Assembly: GCA_964429805.1 (NCBI GenBank)
Contig: CAYSDH010000029.1
Coordinates: forward strand, 1 to 36,608
Direction: 5' to 3'
Length of the DNA stretch: 36,608 nucleotides
Source: CAYSDH01 sp964429805
GTDB lineage: Bacteria > Bacteroidota > Bacteroidia > Flavobacteriales_D > JABDKJ01
The number at the start of each line of letters is the position of its first letter. The stretch's first letter is position 1. Made by a program: the position numbers and the translations under genes. The notes under the pieces are model-generated. The model saw only the letters and a program-made list of their open reading frames with translations, searched no databases and was not told the DNA's origin. This document shows, one piece after another, positions 1 through 8,237 of this stretch.

Positions 1-618
1 GAAGGCCTGAAATGGAATCATAAGCGGGTGCGCAGAGTGTATCGCCTGATGAAACACAATATGAGGCGTAAGTGCAAGAAGAGGCGTTTACCCTCGAGAG
101 TTAAGGCTCCACTTCAGGTGCCCGAACAGATGAACAAGACATGGTCTATGGATTTCATGAGTGACTCGTTAGAGAGTGGTAGACGCTTTAGAGTGCTCAA
201 CGTTATTGATGACCACAACCGAGGAGCATTGGTCGTAGAGCCTGGCTTTTCATTACCTGCAGAGCGAGTCATAGAGCATCTAGGACGCGCCATAGAGATT
301 AACGGCAAGCCGAAGACCATACGTGTGGACAACGGTCCTGAGTTTCTCTCAGCTGTCTTCCAAGACTTCTGTGAGCAAAAGAGAATAGAGATAAAATACA
401 TCCAGCCCGGAAGATCGATGCAAAACGGCTACATCGAACGGTTCAACAGGACCTTTCGAGAGGATGTGTTGGATGCTTGGCTCTTCTCTGGTATCAGAGA
501 TGCATCAGAGAAATTTGAAGAATGGAGGAACCGATATAACAACGAGCACCTGCATGGCTCACTGGGTGACATGAGTCCCAACGATTTTGCAAACCAACTC
601 TCAGGGGCTAGCCCCTGA
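1..618 (+). CDS. IS3-family transposase (OrfB/integrase core), 5' partial
   Basis: This is the catalytic half of a cut-and-paste/circle-forming IS3 transposase. The frame is open from base 1, with residues reading EGLKWNHKRVRRVYRLMKHN, a typical HTH_21/OrfB linker, so the gene starts outside the window. A GTG at position 28 is not the real start. Counting from that GTG, the DDE triad is D42 (SMDFMS), D101 (RVDNGPEF) and E137 (NGYIERFNR). The D-E spacing is 35 residues, the exact DD(35)E arrangement of the rve domain. The C-terminal HGSLGDMSPNDF segment is also typical. The catalytic core looks intact. Function rests on family knowledge. Confidence 0.92.
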   Translation, partial: EGLKWNHKRVRRVYRLMKHNMRRKCKKRRLPSRVKAPLQVPEQMNKTWSMDFMSDSLESGRRFRVLNVIDDHNRGALVVEPGFSLPAERVIEHLGRAIEINGKPKTIRVDNGPEFLSAVFQDFCEQKRIEIKYIQPGRSMQNGYIERFNRTFREDVLDAWLFSGIRDASEKFEEWRNRYNNEHLHGSLGDMSPNDFANQLSGASP

Positions 619-625
619 GAGTTGG
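594..625. terminator. Perfect 32-bp palindrome over the transposase stop codon
   Basis: Bases 594-625 read identically on both strands, centred between 609 and 610 (core CAGGGGCTAGCCCCTG). The transposase TGA at 616-618 lies inside the right arm. As RNA it would form a 13-15 bp GC-rich stem with almost no loop. There is no following U-run, so this is not a classical intrinsic terminator. It may end or stabilise the transposase mRNA, or block read-through from flanking DNA. The palindrome is seen directly; its function is inferred. Confidence 0.5.
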
Positions 626-660
626 AACTAGACTTTAACGTGTTTTGTATAAATTAAACC

Positions 661-684
661 TGTCCTAAAACTGGGCGGTTTACA
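661..684 (-). repeat. Right terminal inverted repeat of the IS3-family element
   Basis: This 24-bp terminal segment, read inward on the minus strand, starts TGTAAACCGCCCAG and ends TTTTAGGACA. The TG start and position 43 bp after the transposase stop match an IS3-family right end. The left partner is not in the window, so the boundary is assigned from the terminal TG...CA and from host coding sequence resuming at 685. Confidence 0.7.
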
Positions 685-788
685 TCAGCAGATGCCGTTA
701 AATTATAATTAGTGATATGAGCTTTTTGGCTACTCAAACTAAATGAAACAAGCATAGCAGAAAGCGCAACAAATTGATTGATATTCAT
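685..788 (-). pseudogene. 5' stub of a secreted-protein gene cut by the IS
   Basis: An ATG at 786-788 on the minus strand opens a 34-codon frame beginning MNINQFVALSAMLVSFSLSS and continuing QKAHITNYNLTASA. This is a plausible Sec signal peptide (hydrophobic core AMLVSFSL, then small residues) and the start of a mature chain. The frame meets the IS end at 684 and stops a few codons inside it (VNRPVLGQV, then TAA). The rest of the gene would lie beyond the left end of the IS, outside the window. The identity of the protein is not recognisable from the stub. A chance ORF cannot be ruled out. Confidence 0.5.
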
Positions 789-885
789 GGTTTTGAAAAT
801 TTTGAGGATGTAACCTGAATGTCTTAACAAATCTAATTTAGTTCAGAACAATGATTAATTACTTTAGCCGATGAAGATTGACTAA

Positions 886-1569
886 ATGATAGTTGGAAAA
901 GGCCTTTTAGCGCGTGCTTTTGAGCAGTATCAGAATGAAGATGACTTGTGCATTTTTGCCTCAGGGGTTTCTAATTCTCTAGAAACGAATGATGCCCATT
1001 TTTTGCGTGAGAAGTCATTACTAGAGTCTACACTAGAGTCGTTTTCAGGCACTTTTGTTTATTTCAGCACGACTAGTATAAGCGACCCTTCGCTCAAAGA
1101 CCGACTCTATGTGAGGCATAAAGTGGAGATGGAGAAGTTGATTCAAGCCAATACAGATAATCATCTAATCTGCCGCCTGTCATACGTTGTTGGGCGAGGC
1201 GGTAATCCCAATACCATTATCAATTACCTCGTGAACTGCATGCGCGGGGGCTTGCGCTTTGATCTTTGGCAACATGCAGAGCGCAATTTTCTGGATGTTG
1301 ATGATGTGGTGCAACTCGTCACGCAGTTGTTGGCGCATGAAGCGTGCAGGGGAGTAGTGCAGATAGCCAACCCGGTGAGTATGACTATGCCTAAGGTTGT
1401 AGAAGTGATAGAGGCTTATCTGGGCCTAAAGGCAAACTACACGGTCATAGACAAAGGGGCTGCTCAAGAGATTGACACAGCCATGATTGAAAAGTACTGC
1501 GATGACCTTTCGAGGCTAGGAGATGAGGCCTATCTTAGCGGCCTATTGCAGAAGTACTACAGTGAGTGA
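886..1569 (+). CDS. Short NAD(P)-dependent sugar epimerase/dehydratase-like protein
   Basis: This 227-aa protein resembles the extended short-chain dehydrogenase fold used by nucleotide-sugar epimerases and dehydratases. It opens with MIVGKGLLARAF, a reduced dinucleotide-binding glycine loop. It has FVYFSTTSI in the place of the usual catalytic Ser strand, YVRHKVEMEKLI in the place of the YxxxK helix, and RLSYVVGRGGNPNTIINYLV plus RNFLDVDDVV further on, as in NDP-sugar epimerases. At 227 aa it is shorter than the usual 300 or more. It sits just upstream of two glycosyltransferases and overlaps the first by 8 bases, so it probably modifies a sugar for the same glycan. The exact reaction is unknown. 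Confidence 0.7.
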   Translation: MIVGKGLLARAFEQYQNEDDLCIFASGVSNSLETNDAHFLREKSLLESTLESFSGTFVYFSTTSISDPSLKDRLYVRHKVEMEKLIQANTDNHLICRLSYVVGRGGNPNTIINYLVNCMRGGLRFDLWQHAERNFLDVDDVVQLVTQLLAHEACRGVVQIANPVSMTMPKVVEVIEAYLGLKANYTVIDKGAAQEIDTAMIEKYCDDLSRLGDEAYLSGLLQKYYSE

Positions 1570-2683
1570 ACAGCGCATAGCCATCCTGACACCGAGTAAA
1601 GACAGTTACTCCGAGACATTCATCAAGAATCACATCGAGCGATTGCCTTTTGATAGTGTGGTTTTTTATGGTGGCTACCTTCCATGGAAAACTGCGCATG
1701 ACCCTGAGCGGAGCCGCGAGATTGTCTTTTGGAATCTCTATGACATCTTCACCAGAAAGAAAAACCTCAAAGTGTCTACATACAAGCGCAGACGTTTTGC
1801 AGCCCTCTTGAAAAAGCACAAGATAAAACTGGTCTTTGCGGAGTTCATTATCACGGGTAGTTATGTGTGGGAGGTGTGCAAAGATCTTGGCATCCCATTG
1901 ATTGCAACTGGACTGGGCTACGAGCTGTCGGTGCGCAGCGTCTTGGAGAAAAATGAGTTGGCATACAAAGGCTATCTGTCTTATGCTTCATGCTCCATAC
2001 TCGTTGCTCAAAACATGAAAGATACGCTGGCCGATATGGGTGGCGACAGAAACAAGATGATCTGGTCACCGGCAGGACCGGCTGATGATTTTTTCACACT
2101 CAAGGCCAATCACAGTTCCAAAAATTTTCTGGCCATCGGTCGGTTCATGGATAAAAAGGCCCCGCACTTGAGTGTGCTTGCCTTTGCCGAAGTCTTAAAG
2201 AAGCATCCAGATGCGCGGCTGAAGATGGCGGGTGATGGACCTTTGCTCACGGTGTGTCAAGACATCGTGAAGGCACTTGACATGGAGTCCAGTGTAGACT
2301 TTTTGGGCAGAATAGATCAGAATGAACAACGCAGACTCTTATCAGATTGCCGCGCATTTATACAGCACTCTAGAGTGGCTCCAGATGGCGACATGGAAGG
2401 CACGCCTGTGGCTATTTTAGAAGCCTCTGCCGCTGGAGTGCCAGTCATATCTACGCATCACTCAGGTATTCCAGATGTGTTGAGTCATGGTCGCACCGGC
2501 TATCTAGTGGCTGAAGGAGACACCGCTGACATGGCCGTTAAGATGTTGGCACTGTTGGACGATGAGCCACTGGCCAAAAAAATGGGAGAGGAGGGAAGAC
2601 GCACAGTGTCTGAAAACTTCACACTTGAGAAGCATATTGACACGATAACTAAGGCCATCAATGCGGCAATTTCTGAGCGATGA
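1562..2683 (+). CDS. Glycosyltransferase family 4 (WcaL/AmsK-like)
   Basis: This GT-B fold glycosyltransferase transfers an activated sugar during surface polysaccharide synthesis. The frame is open from an ATG at 1523, but I prefer the GTG at 1562. From there the protein reads VSEQRIAILTPSKDSYSETF, a normal first Rossmann strand, and overlaps the upstream stop by only 8 bases. The C-terminal half carries AIGRFMDKKAPHL, KMAGDGP and the donor-site block EGTPVAILEASAAGVPVIS, with the GT4 paired glutamates. That block and the preceding DGDM resemble colanic acid/amylovoran transferases. The next gene starts in the stop codon (ATGA). Donor and acceptor are unknown. Confidence 0.85.
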   Translation: MSEQRIAILTPSKDSYSETFIKNHIERLPFDSVVFYGGYLPWKTAHDPERSREIVFWNLYDIFTRKKNLKVSTYKRRRFAALLKKHKIKLVFAEFIITGSYVWEVCKDLGIPLIATGLGYELSVRSVLEKNELAYKGYLSYASCSILVAQNMKDTLADMGGDRNKMIWSPAGPADDFFTLKANHSSKNFLAIGRFMDKKAPHLSVLAFAEVLKKHPDARLKMAGDGPLLTVCQDIVKALDMESSVDFLGRIDQNEQRRLLSDCRAFIQHSRVAPDGDMEGTPVAILEASAAGVPVISTHHSGIPDVLSHGRTGYLVAEGDTADMAVKMLALLDDEPLAKKMGEEGRRTVSENFTLEKHIDTITKAINAAISER

Positions 2684-3597
2684 AGGTCTCCATTGTTATT
2701 CCATGTTACAACTGCGCGGATTTTATACAAGACAGTGTCCGCTCTGCCTATGAGCAGGTACATGAAGATACAGAGGTCATCTGCATTGACAATAACTCTA
2801 GTGATGATACATGGGCCGTGCTCAATTCTCTTCGTCAAGAATATCCTACACTCAGCATTGATAAAGAATTAAAACCAGGAGCACCGGCTGCCAGAAACAA
2901 AGGCTGGAAAATGGCCAAGGGCGAATGGATTCAGTTTCTTGATGCCGATGACCTGCTAAAGAGTCAAAAGATAAGTGCTCAAATTACGCATGCCACTGAG
3001 CACGTATCTATTCTCATTGGCGACTACCTAAGGCATGAACTTGGCACAGGTCTTAAAGAAGAAGTCTTGGCTGACAGAAAGCCTTGGAGAGGACTGATTA
3101 ATAACCGTCTTGGCATTACATCATCTAATTTGTTTCGAAAAATTGCGCTACAAGAAGTGTCAGGCTTTGATGAAAGGTTGAAGAGTAGTCAAGAGTATGA
3201 CCTCATGTTTCGCATCATGAAAAATCATGACATCGCTTACACTGAGGGAGTGTACACCGAGATACGGTCTAGGGCAGAAGGGTCCATATCAAAGACTGAT
3301 CTAGGAGGGAATAAGCATCGCTACTTACAGCTCACAAGACGCATAGCCGCTCATCTAAAAGCGACAGAAATAGAAGTGTACAGCGCACTTGGCGAAGCCT
3401 GGTATCAAGACATGTTTATCAGGATACGTATGAATGCAATCGATGGCTTTCCAGATTCGGGTGAGATGTTTGAGGCCATTTTGCCAAAAGGATTTAAAGC
3501 AGAAGCTAGGCCTTTTACGCCTTCATGGTTTAGATTCTTAATGCAAGTAGTGGGCTATGCGAATGCAGAAAAATTGCGAGCACTGATTTCTAAATAG
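2680..3597 (+). CDS. Glycosyltransferase family 2
   Basis: This 305-aa GT-A transferase begins with MKVSIVIPCYNCADFI, the family's typical first strand and UDP-binding start. It carries the metal-binding DAD at residues 88-90 (FLDADDLL), and GWKMAKGEWIQ before it. The stretch SSQEYDLMFRI fits the acceptor-side region. No membrane helix is visible, so it is probably cytoplasmic or peripheral. Its ATG overlaps the GT4 stop (ATGA), so the two are likely translationally coupled and act on the same glycan. It meets the opposing SGNH-like gene with only five bases between stop codons. Confidence 0.9.
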   Translation: MKVSIVIPCYNCADFIQDSVRSAYEQVHEDTEVICIDNNSSDDTWAVLNSLRQEYPTLSIDKELKPGAPAARNKGWKMAKGEWIQFLDADDLLKSQKISAQITHATEHVSILIGDYLRHELGTGLKEEVLADRKPWRGLINNRLGITSSNLFRKIALQEVSGFDERLKSSQEYDLMFRIMKNHDIAYTEGVYTEIRSRAEGSISKTDLGGNKHRYLQLTRRIAAHLKATEIEVYSALGEAWYQDMFIRIRMNAIDGFPDSGEMFEAILPKGFKAEARPFTPSWFRFLMQVVGYANAEKLRALISK

Positions 3598-3613
3598 TCA
3601 AATCACTTTTGAC
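3597..3613. terminator. Small hairpin spanning two convergent stop codons
   Basis: GTCAAA (3597-3602) and TTTGAC (3608-3613) form a 6-bp stem with a 5-base loop. It lies over the end of the GT2 gene and the TGA of the opposing SGNH-like gene. The stem is short and AT-rich and lacks a clear U-run, so it is at most a weak bidirectional terminator. Confidence 0.25.
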
Positions 3614-4556
3614 CAAATCGTTCTGAAATCCTTCTGCTAAGCAGCTCAGTGACTTTTTCAGCACCTCTATAATTGGTGTGGTCTTCGTTTAAATAATCTC
3701 GCACATCCAGTTGCAATTCTTCATTACAGTCTATGATGAGCACATCTTCATGAGCAGCAGACAACTCGGCTAAAAACGTTTCCATCTTTTCTAATTTATC
3801 AGGAATGCGCTCGGCCATATACGTCTTATACAGTGGTGGCTGAATCAAAATGACATGTAGATTAAGCGCTTGAGCCTTGTTAATTAAACGCTTGACCACT
3901 TCTTTATTCACTGGCAATGCATCCAAGTTACGCTTGCGGTGTCGAGTTATAAAACGATTGTTTAGCTGGTTGGCAATTGCTTCTTCATCGTAGTTTAATT
4001 TCTCGAATCTCAGGTTGACTGGAGCCACCGACTTTATATCATTCAAGGCACCGTAGCGATTAATGTTTAGCTGCTCACTCAGTGGATTAAGCAGTTCCAA
4101 ATACTCATACGGACTGGAGAGTACTAGAGAATAGTCTAAAGGCCAAACCGCCCGATTAAATTCGTTGATTCCATACAGTCGAAGATTTCGATGTTTTGTC
4201 ACATCATTCATCTCCAAGCGATATTCTAAGGTGTGATACGAAAGCTCTAGAATCAGAAATTCGAGAGAATCCATATCGTCTATATATTGGTCAAAGAACT
4301 TCTCATTTGTCGGTAAAGTCTGACCTCCCTGAGCCAAGTTGGCCATGGAAGCATACTCAAAATGGTCGGGGTCTATGGCGCAGTGACTTTGCGAACTCCC
4401 GAGCACAAGCCCTTTCACTGTGGACTTGTTTTCCTTGAAATAGTCGGCCTTAATGTTAAAAGCAACATGGGTGTTGCCAATGGCTAACTCGACTATGAGC
4501 AAGGCACACAGAGCAATGAGTGTAAAAAGGGCTATGTCAATGAGATACCTTTTCAT
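3603..4556 (-). CDS. Membrane-anchored SGNH-like partner of MBOAT acyltransferase
   Basis: This 317-aa protein has one N-terminal membrane helix (DIALFTLIALCALLIVELAI) and an extracytoplasmic domain. LVLGSSQSHCAIDP resembles SGNH block I with a candidate nucleophile Ser, NLAQGGQT resembles block II, and NEDHTNYRGAEKV near residue 295 fits the block V D/H region. This layout matches DltD/AlgJ/AlgX-like proteins that accept an acyl group from an MBOAT partner and place it on a polymer. Its ATG directly abuts the MBOAT stop with no spacer (TAG then ATG), which supports joint action. The substrate is unknown but is probably the glycan made by the neighbouring transferases. Confidence 0.6.
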   Translation of the reverse strand: MKRYLIDIALFTLIALCALLIVELAIGNTHVAFNIKADYFKENKSTVKGLVLGSSQSHCAIDPDHFEYASMANLAQGGQTLPTNEKFFDQYIDDMDSLEFLILELSYHTLEYRLEMNDVTKHRNLRLYGINEFNRAVWPLDYSLVLSSPYEYLELLNPLSEQLNINRYGALNDIKSVAPVNLRFEKLNYDEEAIANQLNNRFITRHRKRNLDALPVNKEVVKRLINKAQALNLHVILIQPPLYKTYMAERIPDKLEKMETFLAELSAAHEDVLIIDCNEELQLDVRDYLNEDHTNYRGAEKVTELLSRRISERFGQK

Positions 4557-6014
4557 CTAGAACTGGAAGTATATGAAGTCAATCTCTTTGCCATTTTCAA
4601 ATATCACCATCATAAATAGTGCGTAGTAAATGAGCCAGCGCACTGCCCTCACTCGCACTATCTGAAAAGACTCTAAGGCATGCTTGCCATGGCGCCCCAG
4701 CCACTCAAAGAGAAGTAAGAGTAAGATGTAATAAGTCACCATCTCTGCACTCATGTGGTCAAGGGCAATCAACACTTGCTTTGGAGACAAGGCCAAGCCA
4801 CTCAACATATCAGCGATGTAGACCAAGCCTTGGCTGATGGAGTCTGCTCTAAAAAAGACCCAAGCAAGCACCGTTATAAAAAAGGTAAAGAGTACTTGTA
4901 TGGCTTCTCTCATGCTCGGCAGATATCGGCCCTCGGCCACCACGTCTGTGTTGGCCCTGTTTCTCTTAGCCAATAAAAGCGGCAGAAAGTACAAGGCATT
5001 GAGAAATCCCCAGGCCACAAAAGTCCAATTTGCACCGTGCCAAAATCCACTGACCACGAAAATGATAAAGGTGTTTCGGACTTTTTTCAGTGTGCTTCCT
5101 CTACTACCGCCCAGCGGGATGTAGAGGTAATCTTTAAACCACGAAGACAAGGAAATGTGCCACCTTCTCCAAAATTCTGCAATGTCGCGCGAGAAGTAAG
5201 GGAAAGCAAAGTTCTGTTTGAGCTTAAAGCCAAATAGGCGAGAGGTACCAATGGCAATGTCAGAATAGCCAGAGAAGTCGCCATAAATTTGAAAGGCAAA
5301 AAGGACGGCAGCGATGAGTAACATGCTTGGCGGAGCATTGCCGACATTACCATATACCTCATTGACTATCACGGCACAATTATCAGCGACTACCACTTTC
5401 TTAAAGAGGCCCCAGAGTATCTGCCGCATTCCGTCACGCGCCTCTTGATAGTCGAAGTTACGCTTGACATAAAACTGAGGTAAGAGGTCTTTGGCCCGCT
5501 CAATCGGACCAGCAACTAGTTGCGGGAAGAAGCTCACAAAAGCAAAAAATGCAACAGGGTCTTTGGTTGGTGTCAGTCGCCTGTTATACACATCAATGGT
5601 GTAGCTGAGTGTCTGAAAAGTGTAAAAGCTAATACCGACTGGAAGTATGATGTTTAGTCTGTCTACATCGAAGGGCATGCCCAAGAAGGTGAACGAGTCA
5701 ACAAAGCTATCTACGAAAAAGTCATAATACTTGAAGAAGCCGAGAAACCCAAGATTGACAACAAGGCTGACGATAAGAAGTACTTTGCGTTTTCGTTCTG
5801 ATTCTGTTTCAGCCAGTTGTGCTCCGATGAGAAAATCGAGTGCCGAACTAAATATGATTAAGGACAAAAAACGATAGTCCCAATACCCGTAAAACACGTA
5901 GCTGGCGGCTACTAGAAAAATATTCTGAAGCTCAAGAAATCGTCTGATTGCAAACCAATAGATAAGGAATGCAATTGGCAAGAAAATCGCGAATTCTAGC
6001 GAGTTAAACAGCAA
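4557..6014 (-). CDS. MBOAT-family O-acyltransferase (AlgI/DltB-like)
   Basis: This 485-aa polytopic membrane protein moves an acyl group, usually acetyl, from the cytoplasm to an extracellular glycan. It starts MLFNSLEFAIFLPIAFLIYW, the common AlgI-type opening. It carries FPQLVAGPIERAKDLLPQF, the block FWRRWHISLSSWFKDYLYIP, and SGFWHGANWTFVAWG with the conserved active-site His near residue 325. Length and block order are normal for the family. It is followed directly by the SGNH-like gene and lies 50 bases after the M23 peptidase gene, so these three may be one transcript. An alginate role is not implied. Confidence 0.92.
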   Translation of the reverse strand: MLFNSLEFAIFLPIAFLIYWFAIRRFLELQNIFLVAASYVFYGYWDYRFLSLIIFSSALDFLIGAQLAETESERKRKVLLIVSLVVNLGFLGFFKYYDFFVDSFVDSFTFLGMPFDVDRLNIILPVGISFYTFQTLSYTIDVYNRRLTPTKDPVAFFAFVSFFPQLVAGPIERAKDLLPQFYVKRNFDYQEARDGMRQILWGLFKKVVVADNCAVIVNEVYGNVGNAPPSMLLIAAVLFAFQIYGDFSGYSDIAIGTSRLFGFKLKQNFAFPYFSRDIAEFWRRWHISLSSWFKDYLYIPLGGSRGSTLKKVRNTFIIFVVSGFWHGANWTFVAWGFLNALYFLPLLLAKRNRANTDVVAEGRYLPSMREAIQVLFTFFITVLAWVFFRADSISQGLVYIADMLSGLALSPKQVLIALDHMSAEMVTYYILLLLLFEWLGRHGKHALESFQIVRVRAVRWLIYYALFMMVIFENGKEIDFIYFQF

Positions 6015-6064
6015 AGGTGATAGAGGTTAGTGAGTCGCGAATATCGACATATTAGACATTCAAT

Positions 6065-7780
6065 TCAACGCGTCACAAACTCCACTACTTTTTTTACTTC
6101 GTTGCCCACCGCGTCTGTGGCGTAAAAGGTGAATACATGCTCGCCCGCAACTAGTTTGAGGTCAGATAGTGTACCAGAGCACCAGGACTTGGCAGTGTTA
6201 TGGCGCATCATGAACCACTGTCCATCTACCTCGGCTCTAATCGAGTCTAGCCCAGACAGGTTATCTGACACGCGAACCGTTATCTTATTTGGGCGTTTGC
6301 TTTTTGGGTTAAGTCCCTCAACACTTTTAATAACTGGTGACTTCAAGTCTTGGCCGACACAGAAGGTTCCAAATTTTCTAGTCTTGGCTTCCATCCACCC
6401 ATCTCTAAATTCTCCGCCAATGGAGTGCTTGCCTCCGCGCATGTCAAGCATCACAAGTTTTGTGCTGTCTGAGAAAGACCTGGTTGGCCTAATCTTGACA
6501 GTGATTTTGTCTTGCAGTGGAGTGTGCTCTTGCTGCACGCTATAGCATTTACTCAAGCTACTTTCTTGGGCGGTGACCTCGGTGTACTCCAGCATGATGT
6601 CGTCATAGAGTCGCCCTTGAGGCACGAGTAAGACCAGGTCTTCATCCCTCAGCACATTATCACTATTGGCCATAAAGGGTATGCCAGGTTCTTCTTTGAA
6701 AACCACTTCTTCAGGTCCTGCCACACCTTTAATTAAGGCCTCAAGCGTAGAGATGTTTCCGTTGGCATCTACTGCCGTGAAGAGCACATTCATGGACTCA
6801 CCTTCGCTGATGTAGAGCTTGCCTTCATTGACCAATGTGGTGTAAATCTCCAGTGCATTGTTATCAGACATAAAGCACTTGTGATAACGCCATTTCTTCT
6901 TCTTAAAGAGGTGATAATCTTTGTGCGTATTGATGTAGCGAAACGTCTCAAAGTCCAGCTTGTCCATGGTGTGAGCGTAATACTCCACACCATTTACTTG
7001 CATGCTGAGGCTGTAGATTCCGTTTTTATTTTCGGCACCATTCAGCTTGTCAAAAGTGTGTAAACCAAGACCAATAGCTCCGTGCGCTTGAATCACGGCT
7101 TGGGTGGTTTTCATTTTGCCTTTGGAGCCAGTAACAGTAAAGCTCTTGGCTTCTGTGCCGCCTGATACGCGAGCAGACTCGTCAAGTGGGTAGACGCGCA
7201 AGCCTTGTATGGTGGGCTTTACTTCATCTTTAATTTCAAACCCGAGTTTGAGTGCGTTAATCGGGTATTCGGTCACGGTCTCTCTAATCTCAAAGTGTAG
7301 GTGAGGTCCTCTAGAGCTGCCTGAGTTACCTGACAAGGCGATGAGTTCGCCTCTGGTCACAGGCAATTCTCCTGGAGCAGGATAGTAGTCGATGTCCCAC
7401 TTCTCTAGCTCATACTGTTTGGCTCGGGTAAAGTCTTCTATAGATTCGCTGAAAATCTTTAGGTGCGCATATACAGAGGTATAGCCGTTAGGATGGTCTA
7501 TGTAGAGCGCGCGTCCGTATCCACGAGGTGATATTTTTATGCGACTCACATATCCTTCTTCCACAGACAAAATATTCTTGCCCTGCACACCTTGAGTCTT
7601 AATATCTATACCTGTGTGAAAGTGGTTGGTTCTGAACTCACCAAAATTGCCCGACAGAAACATCGGGATATCCATGGGAGGGCCAAATTCACCCACCGGC
7701 ATGTCTTGTGCTGTCATTCCTTGCATGCAGATTAGTAAGGCCGCGGTGACTAGCAGTTTAATACTTTTTCGTTCTCTCAT
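6065..7780 (-). CDS. Secreted M23 metallopeptidase (LytM-type) with C-terminal extension
   Basis: This 571-aa zinc endopeptidase is expected to cut peptidoglycan cross-bridges in the periplasm. The start MRERKSIKLLVTAALL at 7780 gives a clean signal peptide ending near GMTAQ. The open frame extends upstream to 8206, but that stretch is antisense to another gene. The catalytic domain (about residues 35-185) has the zinc ligands H55 and D59 in HTGID, H106 in YAHL, and H160/H162 in PHLHFEI, so it looks active. The long C-terminal part ends in an Ig-like segment (ITVRVSDNLSGLDSI). It shares a 157-bp divergent region with the coiled-coil/zapA pair and reads towards the MBOAT genes. Confidence 0.9.
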   Translation of the reverse strand: MRERKSIKLLVTAALLICMQGMTAQDMPVGEFGPPMDIPMFLSGNFGEFRTNHFHTGIDIKTQGVQGKNILSVEEGYVSRIKISPRGYGRALYIDHPNGYTSVYAHLKIFSESIEDFTRAKQYELEKWDIDYYPAPGELPVTRGELIALSGNSGSSRGPHLHFEIRETVTEYPINALKLGFEIKDEVKPTIQGLRVYPLDESARVSGGTEAKSFTVTGSKGKMKTTQAVIQAHGAIGLGLHTFDKLNGAENKNGIYSLSMQVNGVEYYAHTMDKLDFETFRYINTHKDYHLFKKKKWRYHKCFMSDNNALEIYTTLVNEGKLYISEGESMNVLFTAVDANGNISTLEALIKGVAGPEEVVFKEEPGIPFMANSDNVLRDEDLVLLVPQGRLYDDIMLEYTEVTAQESSLSKCYSVQQEHTPLQDKITVKIRPTRSFSDSTKLVMLDMRGGKHSIGGEFRDGWMEAKTRKFGTFCVGQDLKSPVIKSVEGLNPKSKRPNKITVRVSDNLSGLDSIRAEVDGQWFMMRHNTAKSWCSGTLSDLKLVAGEHVFTFYATDAVGNEVKKVVEFVTR

Positions 7781-7937
7781 TATTCCTTCCTTCTCACTCA
7801 GTGTTGATTTGAGTTCTGCGAAGTTAATTTCTCCTGTTGCGACTCGTTGAAAAGCTAGTCCAAGATTTAAACAGGTACACTTGAAAATATGCACCTGCTC
7901 TGTTACATTTGTCTGAGTAGACAATTCGCTTTTCCCT

Positions 7938-8225
7938 ATGCCAGAATCAGAAGCCCTCCTCGTAGAGATTAAGAACAAAATCCGTTCCATGCGCGAAGCG
8001 CGCACAGCCTTAGAAAAAGAATACGGCAGCGTGTCTGTGCACATGAAAGACATGAAAACCGAGCTCGACTCACGCGATGAGCGTATCACCGAGCTGGAAA
8101 AGGAATTGGAGATGATAAAAATGGCCAAGTCCATTGGCGGAGAGGGAAAGAATCTAGAGGCGCGAAGTAAAATCAATGAGATGGTCAAAGAGATAGACCG
8201 TTGCATCGCGATGTTAAACAGCTAG
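7938..8225 (+). CDS. Small coiled-coil protein paired with ZapA
   Basis: This 95-aa protein is nearly all charged heptad-like helix (IRSMREARTALEKEY, ELDSRDERITELEKELEMI) with no signal peptide or membrane segment. I recognise no catalytic motif. A small coiled-coil protein just before zapA is a common arrangement in Bacteroidota, and it lies 12 bases upstream of zapA here. A structural role in Z-ring assembly, analogous to ZapB-type proteins, is inferred from context only. The ATG at 7938 is the only sensible start. Confidence 0.75.
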   Translation: MPESEALLVEIKNKIRSMREARTALEKEYGSVSVHMKDMKTELDSRDERITELEKELEMIKMAKSIGGEGKNLEARSKINEMVKEIDRCIAMLNS

Positions 8226-8237
8226 AACAAGTCACAG

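Larger units (their letters stand above)
1..684 (+). mobile_element. Right part of an IS3-family insertion sequence
   Basis: This is the 3' portion of an IS3-family element that enters from the left edge. It holds the end of a DDE transposase, a palindrome at the transposase stop, and a terminal inverted repeat ending in the dinucleotide CA at 683-684. Read on the minus strand, the end begins TGTAAACCGCCCAGTTTTAG, the TG...CA end structure usual for this family. The left end and any target-site duplication lie outside the window, so element length and activity cannot be judged. Immediately beyond 684 lies the interrupted 5' end of a host gene. Confidence 0.85.

Noticed and set aside
1523..1561. 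ATG at 1523 as the start of the GT4 gene
   Set aside because: It would overlap the epimerase gene by 47 bases and add a 13-residue tail before the normal first beta strand; the GTG at 1562 fits better.
7781..8206. N-terminal extension of the M23 peptidase frame (142 extra codons)
   Set aside because: It is antisense to the coiled-coil gene at 7938, has no family resemblance, and would bury the clear signal peptide starting at 7780.
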